Assembly: GCA_014281115.1 (NCBI GenBank)
Contig: JACONQ010000016.1
Coordinates: 1,674,001-1,738,000 of the forward strand
Origin: Laburnicola sp. R22_1
Taxonomy: Eukaryota > Ascomycota > Dothideomycetes > Pleosporales > Didymosphaeriaceae
Direction: 5' to 3'
DNA length: 64,000 nucleotides
Part shown: positions 20,180 through 30,546 of the stretch, in pieces
How the letters are laid out: each line of letters begins with the position of its first letter
Position numbering within the stretch: position 1 is the stretch's first letter
Translations under genes and position numbers: made by a program
Notes under the pieces: generated by a model
What the model was told of the DNA's origin: nothing
What the model saw: only the letters and a program-made list of their open reading frames with translations
The model's database searches: none

Positions 20180-22366
20180 TTCTATTAGTAGCCCGAATAG
20201 ATTAGTCCGCCAGACAGTTTTTGCCAAGACTACAACACTTTACTATGAATTATAATGTCTTAATAACACAACGCATTATTATCTAATTAAGAAGACAGAA
20301 TTAAGCTTGCCCTTTACGCCTATTAGAATAAGCAAATTTTAAGCCTGCGACGCGCTGCTGTAGCATATAATATCCTAAAGTCTACACTAAGTAATTAAAT
20401 TAATAGAATTATCACCTAAGTAAATACACAATTAGGCATAGCAAAGCTTACTGCGACTAAAGAGCAGACGCTTATATAGTATATCCTTAATCTAGATTTG
20501 CGAGGATTTGCATTCTAGCTAGGTAAGGTGGAAGATATGGCTAACAAACTACTAGCTACGTAGTATAGAGACCCTATAGGATAATGCTAAGCTTAGCGCT
20601 TTGTAAAGCGCATACCTAAGCTTAAAATGGCTTTTAATTAAGCGAAGGACTAATAGAGAATATAACAGAAAGACCAAGAGGTTATAAATACGTGGTTTTA
20701 GCTAGTAGAGGACACAAAAGCCAAGTATAGAGTGTAGGATAAAGATATCTATAACTTTAATAAGATAGGCTTCTAGATAGGAGTTATTAGCTTAATAAAG
20801 ATTGTAACTAGTTTAGAAAGATATTCTTAATCTACACTTATTTAGCTAGGTAATCGCAAGTGGGTTATAGTAATTTAGAGTATTTACGCTACTAGATATG
20901 CTGCCCCACCCTTTATTATCTATAAAGGGCGAGTCTATATCTTAGCGTGGTATAAGGAGACTAGTATCCCTTACAATTAGAAGCTCTTAGTCTCTAAGAC
21001 TGGCTAGACTAATAGCGAGCTTAGAGTTGCGTAGTTAAAATACTTTAACGCGTATACAAGGCCGCGCATAGTAGGGTTATAGAGGTTACTTATTCTAGAC
21101 AGCTATAAGAGCTACCACTCCTAGGATTTTAAGGATTATTGCCTAGAATAGAAGATCCTAACACTCTATATACTAGCGCACTTATCTTATATCCTCCAGC
21201 CGCTTAATGTAGTCTGTTTCGCGCTACTAAAGCTAAAGTACTCCTAGTGCGTGCGGGACTTAGCGCGCCGACGCGTCTTTTATATTAATAAAGAGGGCTT
21301 TCTACTAGCCTTTTATAACGCGTTTTTTAATATGTTTACACTAGAAAACTATAAGAAAGCCTTTAAGGCCTCTAGGCTTATTTCTTTAGATGTGTTAGTA
21401 GTAGTAGATTGCCTTAATGTGCGTATTCACAGTCCACCTTAGGGTACCCCACTAGATACACTATGGCAAGCCAGGACCCTAAGCAATACCCTTAAGTTTA
21501 GATCCTAGTTAAAGCTTGTACGCGACTCTTTTATTTAGTCTTTACCTAATACTAAATCGAGCTACTTATAGCTTATAAAAGGTGCTAAACTCATACTCTA
21601 CTATAGTGTACTTTAAGAGACCTGTATTAAGGAACTTAAGGAGCAAATTAAGGTTCTAACAAAGTAAAAAACGCGTAAAAGAAAGCGCATTTAGAAAGGT
21701 AGGACGCTAGGCTTTACTTAGAGAGTAGATTTAGGAGTAGAAAGCCCTTTTATTAGGGTGAAGTTGTCAAAAAGGGCGCGAGGTAGTGGTGAGGGAGAGG
21801 CAGGTCCCTTAACACAACGCCGCTGTGGGAGGTGCGGAGAGCCTAGGCACAACGCAAGGACCTGTTAGATAGATAAAGAGATAGAGGAGGAGTTAGATAT
21901 TACCCTTAGCGGCTTATTTTCAGATAGTGTTAATAGTAAATCAGAGTGATTTTATTATAGGTTACTATAAGGCTAAAAATAACAGGTTAACTTTATCTTA
22001 TAATAGTATACACTTAGTGACTAAAAATTAAATAAAGCACTACTTAAGATATAGTATGCTTTACTGCGAATTATAATAAGTATACTATATATTGCCTACG
22101 TATAGTATAGTAGATAATATATGGTATATTATAGGGAGTCTTATTGTAAGTTCGTATTGCTAAGAAAGACTCCTTAGCTTTGCGCGGCTGCTGCAGCCGC
22201 GCAAAAAGGCTGCACGACGTAAAAAGTAGATTAAATAGTAACTTAGTGTATTGTAAGTTATAGTAGATTATTATGAGTTACTATAAAGTAACGTTAGTGG
22301 TGTTCTATAATAAGTTATAAGGGACCTCGAAGTTGCTAAGAAAAACTGTCCGGGCTACTAATAGAA
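20180..22366. mobile_element. Pogo/Fot1-type transposon, RIP-inactivated
   Basis: Bounded by inverted repeats TTCTATTAGTAGCCCG (20,180-20,195; reverse complement at 22,351-22,366), each flanked by TA, the target duplication of Tc1-mariner elements. A further inner match, GACAGTTTTT, lies about 18 bp deeper on the left and directly inside on the right. Length 2187 bp. The interior encodes a decayed transposase on the plus strand. Very AT-rich, with the stop-rich pattern of RIP. Confidence 0.85.
20225..21960 (+). pseudogene. RIP-damaged pogo/Fot1 transposase
   Basis: Plus-strand remnant of a DDE_1-type transposase. Recognisable in frame: an N-terminal helix-turn-helix/CENP-B region (around 20,330-20,660), a DDE start whose usual YNFDEAGF box now reads YNFNKIGF near 20,750 (D to N and E to K, both G-to-A changes), SILLDGH-like and LQPLD-like boxes near 21,090-21,210, and a C-terminal stretch RDLARRRVFYINKEGF at 21,251-21,300. 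Dozens of in-frame TAG and TAA codons sit where CAG, CAA or TGG are expected, and some core acidic residues are lost, so it cannot be active. The zinc-knuckle-like CRRCGR..GHNART tail near 21,820-21,860 is still visible. Confidence 0.8.
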
Positions 22367-23042
22367 TATATTATCTTTAAGTATTTATATACTAGTAAAT
22401 TGGCTATAGTTTTTTTTATAACGAAGGGGTTTCTAATAAAAATAATATAATAATAGTAGTTATTTCTCCTACTATTATAAACATTAAAAAGCGTTTTAAA
22501 ATAGTAAATTACCTATATATATATATACATCTATATATAGTTAAATAGCCTCTTTAGAAAAAACTTCTCTAATATATAATTATCTTTTTACGTTGTTTTT
22601 AATTACTAAGGGGCTCTAGTTTTTTTATTATATTATTTAAGATAAAAGCCTTTATTATTCTACTCTTAGGTAGTTAATTTAATAATGTATACTTACTATT
22701 AAGTTTTATAATTTATAAAAGGTTAGGTTAACTATAAACTAATATAAATAAATAAATTAGATGCTTTAGCAGGGGTTCTTCTACGCGGACCCCAGCCTTT
22801 CTCAATGTCCACTGTCAAACGACAGCCTGATATGATATGCGGACAAGTCCTCCCATTTACCCATTACAAAGCGGAAGGCAAGAAGTGAATTAACTGGTCA
22901 TACGCAGTACTCCTTGTATTTTTTGAAAGTGATGGTGGCACGTTACCTAGGTACAACAGCACCGACACCAAGTTAGCGATGGACAGAGTCAACCCTCACT
23001 CCAGCATAGGCCCGATATGGGACCTGGCGTCCCCCGACGAAT
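22367..23042. other. AT-rich spacer with a copy of the 120-bp block, then unique DNA
   Basis: 22,370-22,760 is AT-rich repeat DNA; 22,579-22,689 matches the conserved 120-bp block seen four more times in the right island (words AATTACTAAG, GATAAAAGCC, TAGTTAATTTAA). 22,770-23,034 has normal composition and no gene. 23,035-23,042 (CGACGAAT) is the left target duplication of the hAT element. Confidence 0.6.
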
Positions 23043-26000
23043 CAGAGTTGCTAACAGTCAGGTAAGTCAGTCTCGCGGGTCTTACCTGGGTTGACCTGTA
23101 AGGGGGGGGTCCCTGGAGTTGACCTGATCGAACTGGTGTACGTTGGGGGGCCAAACTGACCTGGTGATTGGCCTGATTGATGATATTGTATAAAAAAAAG
23201 TGGGGCATCTATGGTGTTGACCTTATATATAAGCCTCCGGGGCCCAAGACCCCAAATGATACCTCTCCTCTAGCACCTGCTCAGAGAGATCTGTACTGTT
23301 AGCTAGAGTACGGTTGACGTCCGTAAACCCAGCTTTTATCCAAGATCGTACGCACTGAGTTGCGGAGACTAGCTGGGGACCTTGTTTACGCCTTTTGGGT
23401 TCCATCATGTCGCCTGTCTCTGAGAAGACTCTCTCACAGTAACAAGAGGACGCTGGGATCGATAGCATGTCTATCGCGAGCTTTGACAGGTCCGGGTAGC
23501 CGTCTCGCATGCCCAGCCAGTAAGTAATCGGGTCCTGGGCAAGCGGGTGATCAATCGGGAGGTAAGGTTCGTCAGTATACCACCGCTCGTACTCATCTGA
23601 ACAGTTAACAGCTGGGCTGGCGCTGAGGCGTACGGGCTTTGTGAGACCTTCTGTAAACGCGTCGATATTTGATACCTTTGCTCTCTTGCGCGGGGAGAGT
23701 TGACAGCACCCGTATTCTTGGCCTTGTACGTATCCCAGAGCTCCTTGAACTAAGCCTTGCCCTTGGCGAGCCACGTCGGGTTCTCCTCACCCCAGGCGTT
23801 GACAAAATAGTGCTTGTAATAAGGGTGGAGAGACGTCGCCGTAAAATAGGCAGGTGAGTCTTCAAGCTTAGCGTAGTACTTTGCAAGTTTCTTGTGCGCC
23901 AGCCAGACGTTGATTATTATATAGTCCTCGGGAGCGTCGTCCTTATCAAAATCAACGTCAGCCCACTGGGTCGCCAGAGCTTCAAAGTGATTGAGGAGAT
24001 ACTCAAAGGTCGGGTATACCTCATAGATAGCCCCAAAACGTCCAGAGAAGCCGCGCCCTTCAAGTCTCTTGGTGGCCTCCTTCAACGGCTGGAGGACATG
24101 TACGTACTGGGTAATTACTTGCCATTCTCCAGAGGTGAGCCCGGAGGACCTCATCCATTCAGGTACGTCGGCTGGCGTCTCTGTCTGACGCCCTCAACGC
24201 GTTGCGTAGTCGGAGCGCGTTTTTGTGATATGCCACTCCATATACGCGTTAATAGTGGAGTAGAGTATTATAGCCCTCTCAAAGGTGTCGCAAAAGGAGT
24301 TCCACCTTGTAACAACAGGCTTAACGGGCTCTAGAAGCTTGACGGGTTTCCTGTTACCCTCTGCGCGTTCAGACTCAAAAATAGTGCGCTGAAGCTGGTT
24401 GAACAAGTCGTACTACTAGGGAGTACGTATTGAGTGGAGGACGTCGACGAGCACCCCCAATGGGCCCTTCTGACGCCACTCACGCATGAGCTTCTCCTCC
24501 TCCGCCGTCTAATTGTTGTTATTATCAAAAATGTCCTTGTCAACCCCAAATATCACTGTCTAACCCGTCAAGTTGAGCGAGTGGGGTGAGCAGCGCAGAC
24601 GGCGTTCGACCGCGTTGAAATTAAACTCTTAGGCTAGGCAGTCAATAGTAGTATCGTTATTGGCAGCATTATTAAGAACAAAGTAGCCCACTAAGGACGC
24701 GTCAATGCCGAACTTTATCAGCGTCTGTTTAACAACCTCCGCCATCCTTTTTCCTGTATAGGCGCCAGCCAGCTGGGGCAAGGCGAGAGGCAGGTCGCAG
24801 ATCCGTCCTTGGGCGTTGACGTAATGGCAGACAATCCCCATAAAGGCCTTCTTGCCACCTTTAACAGACCAGCCGTCAAAACTGAAGTGGACCTTGCCCA
24901 GCGCGTGAGACAGCTCGCGTTGAACTAACAGCGCCAGGTAATCGTAGAGGCGCAGTATATACGCCGAGACGCTCTAGTAGTTCTTCCATATCGCCATTTC
25001 TGCCTCAGGGTTGGCAACCTAGAGGAGGGCTCGAAAGGTTGGCGATTCAAACTCGCTAAGAGGATAGTTGTTCTTAACAAGCCAGCTAACTATCGCCAGT
25101 TGAAAACGCTGTATATTAAAGTTACCCAGCGCGTTCGCAACGTCCTGCGACACCTCCATCCCGGCGCCTGTCAACCCACGGAGAGTACGCTGGCCAGCCT
25201 CCAGCCCGACAGACTCGCGCCCAGGGCGAGTTATCGCGTGTCCTGTACGGAGCGTCTCAAGGTGAGACCAAGCTGACAACGTTAAGCTTGTTACGTTGTA
25301 TATACCCCTACTTGCAAACCCAATACTCCTGTGAACGTGGCAGAACTGACAGACAAAGAAAATACGCGTTGGGCACTTGCGCAGAGCTACTCAATAGCCG
25401 TAGTTGTATATCAGCGACTTCTTACTCCTCTGCGTCCGCAAAGGCTTCATGTACGGCCCCAGACGCGTCCAGTCGATCCCATCAAAGTTATCCTCGTACC
25501 CAGCATCGTACTCAGTATCGACAGCCTCGGGGGCTTGGGCGGAGGGCGCAGTGGGTGCAGTGGGCGCAGTAGGTGCGACAGCAATAGAAATATCTGTATA
25601 GGCGTTATGTAACTCCGCCGCCCGATCTCTAAGCTCTACCTCGAAGGACTAGGTGTCCTAGGTCGACTGGGAATCTTTGGCGACGTTAGACAGAGATTCA
25701 GCAGTGAGCGAGGTAGCTAGTATACTAGGCGCCTCCTATTGCCCCTGCCGTCTTTTTAAGCCCCGGCCGCGTCGATTTGAGCTCATCTAACGGGTATACT
25801 AATGGATATTGACGAGTATGTGGGTAGGTGCAAGGTCTGGGAGCACCGACGGAGATTTCAGGTGTACGGCTGATTACCCGATTAGGAAATAATCGGCAAG
25901 CTAAAACACCAAATATTCGCCAAAATATCGATATTTGATGATATTTCCAGCTTCAAAAACTACTCCAGGAACCCTCTGCGGGGGCCCAAATCACCAGGTT

Positions 26001-26141
26001 GGTCAGTTTGATCAATCAGGCTCAAGGCCGGCACCTTATTTGCCTACTAATTTGTATGAGCCAATGGTTGACTGATTGAATTGACGCTTGGCAGTAAACC
26101 GAGCGGACTAACTGCTACCTGATTGATTGTTAGCAACTCTG
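23043..26141. mobile_element. hAT transposon with 8-bp target duplication
   Basis: Ends are the inverted repeat CAGAGTTGCTAACA (23,043-23,056 and its reverse complement at 26,128-26,141). Immediately outside on both sides is the perfect 8-bp direct repeat CGACGAAT (23,035-23,042 and 26,142-26,149), the duplication length of hAT elements. Length 3099 bp. Subterminal regions carry repeated TTGACCTG and CTGACCTGG words, as expected for transposase binding. The single gene is on the minus strand. GC is near normal and stops are few, so the copy is younger or less RIP-exposed than the pogo elements around it. Confidence 0.93.
23223..25786 (-). pseudogene. hAT-family transposase, lightly damaged
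   Basis: Minus-strand frame from an ATG at 25,786 (MSSNRRGRGLKRR). Order of features: acidic/Pro-Ala linker; a BED-type zinc-finger remnant (VCQFCHVH) near 25,340; the RNase H-like core with FQLAIVSWLVKNNYPLSEFE, VHFSFDGWSVKGGKKAFMG and FGIDASLVGYFVL; a long helical insertion; and the C-terminal dimerisation region (DPITYWLGMRDGYPDLSKLA, SIPASSCYCERVFSETGD). The protein would be about 840 aa. At least eight in-frame stops, mostly TAG (for example after FRALL at 25,018 and after LAKGKA at 23,749), sit where Gln or Trp is expected, and one frameshift lies near 23,690 between the GAVNSPR and KRAKVSNIDAF segments. Catalytic function is therefore lost, but the termini look competent for mobilisation in trans (inference). 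Confidence 0.88.
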
Positions 26142-26149
26142 CGACGAAT

Positions 26150-26312
26150 ATCAAGCGTTGAAGCGCCGACGCATACCTACCCGACTACACCCAAACCTGG
26201 GTTCATTCATAGCCCATGAGCAAGAAACAAAGACCCGAAAAGCCGAAGCTTTGAGTGCCATGCGTACATGCAGCTAGGGTGGTCCCACATATTTGCCGTT
26301 ACTACCATATTT
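26150..26312. other. Short unique spacer
   Basis: Spacer between the hAT element and the next transposon; no gene. Confidence 0.5.
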
Positions 26313-26314
26313 TA

Positions 26315-28426
26315 CCACCAAATGCACGGACCCACCAAATGCACGTTTTTGCCGCCACCAAGGGCAACACTCCAAAACCTATACAACGCCAAATATATAG
26401 TAAAATCACTAGATTTTTTGCAGTAGCACTTGTAGGAGCATGTAAAACCATTGCGCAATAATAAATTACTTGCGATAACGCTATGGGAGCTGTACAGTAC
26501 AGGTGCGCGTGGCTCTGGCGGGTGAGGGCACCCTCTCTCCAGTGGGCTCTTAATCAACAATAGTAGCCTCAGGTCTCTTAAGAGCTTGTTTTTTTGGTGT
26601 ATAAGGGTTGAGGCTCTGTTAATTACCCTTTTTAGACAATTGTATATCACCTTTAAGTTGCTTTTCAAGCTGCTTTTAGAGTAGCTTTTTAGCTCGCTTA
26701 GCAGCCTTAGCCTCTTTTGCTTACGCCTTTAGTTCTCGCGCTGCCAAACATACGTAAGCTCTCTCCTCTTTAAGAGCTTGTTTCTCCTGCTTTTTAAGAA
26801 GCCTTTAGTGTTAAGCCTCTAAGAGTTGTTGTTGTTAAAGCTTTTTATTAGTCTTAATTTGCTCCTGCCTCTTATAGGCCCTTTGAACTTTGCTAGGTGA
26901 GTAAAATACGGCGCCGCTATGCTAATTATTAGGTTTATTAAGTAGGAGAGGCTTGCCATGTTAACGGCGCCTCTTCTTGTTAATAAAAGCTTGCTTAAGC
27001 CTATTGTATTAGTGTTAAAGGATCCTATATTTAATCTCAAGCTTGTGATAACTTTGTAATAGCTGTTTACGCTCCTTAGCGTGGTCCTCTGCAACAATGT
27101 CCTTTAGTATTTGCTATACTTTACGCTAATCAGAATTAGAGAGGTTTAACAAACTACTTTAACTTAAGGGAGGGCTCTTGTGCTCTGCAATAAACTTCTT
27201 AAGTATAGTGTTTGGGTTATAAGGTGACAACCCAGTACACTTAAAAGCTTTGAGTATTATTATTTCTTAAAAGGCCCTTTGCCAGGAGGCGTTAAAGAGT
27301 TAATAAAAGTCGCGTTTAGTAATTACTAAGAGGCCCTAGCAGTTGTATATAAACTCTAAGAGCTCTCTTGTATACGCTGTACTTAGAGGCTTAAACATCG
27401 CCATATTAAGAGGCTAGAGAGTGTGGGTAGCGTGTGGCGGGAAGGTTATAAGGAGTATTTTGATATTGTCGCAATACGTGATAAATTGCATAGTAATATA
27501 AGACCCATGCCTATTAAGTATGAGTAGTTGGTACTCCCTACAAGCTTTCTCCTTAGTCTCGCGATCAAATACTTGTTTGAGCCACGCCAAACCAATCTTA
27601 TTATTAGTCTACCCACTTAATAAGCGCGCAAAAAAGGCCTTGTAGTGTTACAGATCAAAATCTTAAAGCTATAAGTCTTGTATATTACCTATAGTAGCTT
27701 GATAAATCAAGGCTAGCGTTAGCGAGGTGCTGTTAGCGCAAATATAGGCAATTATTGTTACCCACTCTCTATTACTGTCCTAGAGCATTTGCTTGTAAGG
27801 GCCCTGCTCATATAGCTGCCGCAAGAACACTCTTTTCATCTTAGTGAGCACTCTAATAAGGAACCCTTTTTTATCCATATTGTACATATGGCGACTGTTG
27901 ATATCGTACTAGATTATTTTGTCGCCTAAAAGCTTAAAGTATAAGGCGTATTTAGTAGCAGAATTAGCGCGGTGGCGACAGGCGTCGATACCAGTAGTCT
28001 ATCGCAATATAAGCTTAATATTGTTGCGGGCAATAAAGCGCTCAACCTAGTTTTTGCCTAGCTCTTTTCTGGCTATTTCTATTGCAAAATTTCGGATTAT
28101 TTGCTTTATAGGAGGTAGGCCTCTCTTATTAAGCTTATATATATAGTTTATAAGCTCTTTTTCTTGTGTGGTGTTAAGAAATTTCTACTCATTTGCCCTC
28201 TCTATGTGGCTTTTATTGATCCCGCGCGCGCGCCGCGATAAAGTTAATCGCTCAACGCCAAATAATTTGGCAATTTTGGTGTAATTAGGCTTTTCGCCTG
28301 CTGGTAAGCTTTCGATTGCTGTCAGCGCGGCCTCTATAGCGTCAATATTGGTGGAGTTATGAGCGTTGATAAACTACGTGGATTTTTTCAAAACCGTGCA
28401 TTTGGTGGGGTCGTGCATTTGGTGAT
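26315..28426. mobile_element. Pogo-like transposon with doubled inverted-repeat motif
   Basis: Each end carries CACCAAATGCACG twice in tandem, separated by 4-5 bases (left 26,317-26,350; right, inverted, about 28,393-28,424). TA flanks both ends (26,313-26,314 and 28,427-28,428). Length about 2112 bp. Encodes a decayed transposase on the minus strand. The right TA is also the left TA of the next element. Confidence 0.82.
26500..28346 (-). pseudogene. RIP-damaged pogo-like transposase
   Basis: Read on the minus strand from about 28,346 (start codon no longer ATG). Recognisable: AALTAIESLPAGEKPNY, KIAKLFGVERLTLSRRARGI (a psq-type helix-turn-helix), the CENP-B-like second DNA-binding segment, then MYNMDKKGFLIRVLTKMKRV, the counterpart of YNIDEKGFLIG in the neighbouring element, and further on QLLILNRHGSYIT and FPPHATHTLQPLN. 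Changes D to N/K and many TAG codons at former Gln/Trp positions indicate RIP. It is clearly related in layout to the transposase at 28.5-30.4 kb but not a close copy. The C-terminal 300 bp is too degraded to follow, so the lower limit is approximate. Confidence 0.75.
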
Positions 28427-28428
28427 TA

Positions 28429-30544
28429 CCCGTTTTTCTCGCTTGACGCACGGGCTCACCTGACGCACACTTTTCCAAAAATCCCCACAATTGAAATAGA
28501 TGTAGCTCCACCAATATGGACCCGATTGAGCAGGCGCTGGCATCTTTGAAATCCTTGGAGCTTGGAGGAAAAGTTAATATCGCGCAGACAGCAAAAAAGT
28601 ATGGTGTTGAACGATCTACGCTATCGCGAAGGTGGCGCGGTGTACAGGGCTCCCGTGCAGCCCGATATGAGAATCAACGACTTCTCAACGACCGTCAGGA
28701 GCTAGAGCTGGTACAATACGTTGACGAGCTCTGCCAGCGAGGGCTACCGCCTACAAGAAACATGCTACGCAACTTTGCTACTGAAATAAGTGGCAAACAA
28801 GCGGGAAGCTCTTGGCCAGATTGGTTCATCAAGCGTCACCATCTCAACCTAGTATCAAAATGGACGAATAGCATAGACAAGGATAGGAAGAGAGCTGATT
28901 CTGCCTTTAAGTACGCACTCTATTTCGAGCTCTTAAAGCGTAAGATCGAGCAGTACGAGATTGAGCCACAGCACACCTACAATATAGACGAGAAGGGCTT
29001 CCTCATCGGCGTACTATTAAAGATGAAGCGGGTGTTCTCTCGACGGAGGTATAAGGAGGGGGGAACTAGGCAAATGATTTAGGACGGCAATTGTGAATGG
29101 ATTACAACAATTGCTTGCATATGCGCTAATAGATCGTCTCTATCCCTAGGCCTTATCTACTAGGCTGTCTCGGGCAATATTTAAGACTTATAGCTGCAGG
29201 ATTTTGATCCTACAATACACACGGCCTTCTTTGCTTCCTCTCCTAGCAGATAGACGAACAATAACCTTGGGCTTTAATAGTTAAAGACTATCTTTGATCA
29301 AGAGACTAAATCAAAGGTTCGACCGCGACAGTATCGACTGCTTATCCTCAATGGCCATAGCTCCCACATCAATATGAAGTTTATTAAGTACTGCGACGAC
29401 AACAAGATCCTCCTAGCAGTCTATCCTCCTCATAGTACTCATACGCTGCAGCCGCTTGACGTCACTCTGTTCAGGCCACTCTCACAAGCCTACTCGTACG
29501 AGGTAGCACGATTTATGGAGGAATCTCAAGCCTTCTCTGCACTTACTAAGCGAGACTTCTTTCGCATGTTCTAGACTGCGTGGGAGAAAGCTTTTACTGC
29601 AAAGAATATCCTCTCTGGCTTCAAATCGTGTGGCCTTCACCCCTTCAAGCCAGAGGTTATCTTGGAACGATTTAGCCACACTAAGGCTAAGAGACCATTA
29701 TCCAGCGAGAGCTCGAGGTCTGTCCTTATGGCTAATAATTAGAGGAAGGTTACTAAGATTCTACAAGCAGTTGTTAACAACGTATACAACTCCAAGGCTA
29801 AGCTGCTCTTACAAACAATCCACTCGCTCTCTACTTAAAATATAATGTTGAAACTTAAGGTTTAAGGCCTTAAAAAAGCGCTAGTCAACAAGAAGAAGCG
29901 TTGGAAGAGAGGCAAAGCGCTCCAGCTTGAGCAGCCTTTAGTTTAGGATAGTGGTGCTATCTTTTAGAGCCTAAACAAGGTGCAGCTAGCGCGTGAGCGT
30001 GAAACTCAAAAGGCAGAGGCAGCAGAGGCAGAGAGGCTCTAAAAAGAGGAGGATAGTCAGCGCAAGGCAATTGAGAAAGCCAAGAAGTAACAAGCTTTAG
30101 AGGAGAGGCGTCGTATGAAGGCTACTGCAAAGGAGATCCGGCTTTAAGAGCAAGCGCAGAAGCAGCAGGAAAAGGAGGACAATAGACAGGCTCGGCTTGC
30201 TGCTGCGCAGCTTCAAAAGGACATCCAATTTGCTAAACAGGCTAGAAAAGCAAGGAAGCAGCAGTCTATTGTCCCTCAGGAGGTTCGTGGCAGCGAGCAA
30301 TTGGTTGTTGAGGTCATTGAGGCCCCGCAGGCGACAAATCGTCGGGGGCGGCATATCAACCTCCCTACAAGATATCGTGATTAGATAATCAAGTAGACTT
30401 TTTCGCCATACTTGATTGCCTACTACTGTTCAAAATTAGACGATATAGAGATTTGTGTGAGGCTCAGTAGCTTCAAAAGCATTTGACGATGTTCGGCAAA
30501 AACCGTGCGCCAGGTGAGCCCGTGCGTCAGGCGAGAAAAACGGG
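28429..30544. mobile_element. Pogo-like transposon abutting the previous one
   Basis: Inverted repeats of about 50 bp: the left begins CCCGTTTTTCTCGCTTGACG and the right (inverted) CCCGTTTTTCTCGCCTGACG, followed on both sides by CACGGGCTCACCTG. TA at 28,427-28,428 and 30,545-30,546. Length 2116 bp. Transposase on the plus strand. Confidence 0.88.
28516..30384 (+). pseudogene. Pogo-like transposase with about sixteen stops, frame preserved
   Basis: Start ATG at 28,516 (MDPIEQALASLKSLELGG). One frame runs over 622 codons to a TAG at 30,382 with no indel. Domains: helix-turn-helix of the psq type (residues about 20-50, VNIAQTAKKYGVERSTLSRR), CENP-B/Tc5-type DNA-binding domain (60-130), DDE core with TYNIDEKGFLIG (first Asp), RLLILNGHSSHI (second Asp mutated to Asn in the usual LDGH box), PPHSTHTLQPLDV, and a long Lys/Glu/Gln coiled-coil tail. 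The first 188 codons are open; beyond 29,080 there are about sixteen in-frame stops, nearly all TAG, at positions expected to be Gln or Trp. The asymmetry of damage along the gene is notable. The element is inactive. Confidence 0.88.
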
Positions 30545-30546
30545 TA

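Noticed and set aside
21251..21442. Separate small gene in the AT-rich island
   Set aside because: It is an undamaged window of the RIP-degraded pogo transposase, in the same frame as the surrounding remnants.
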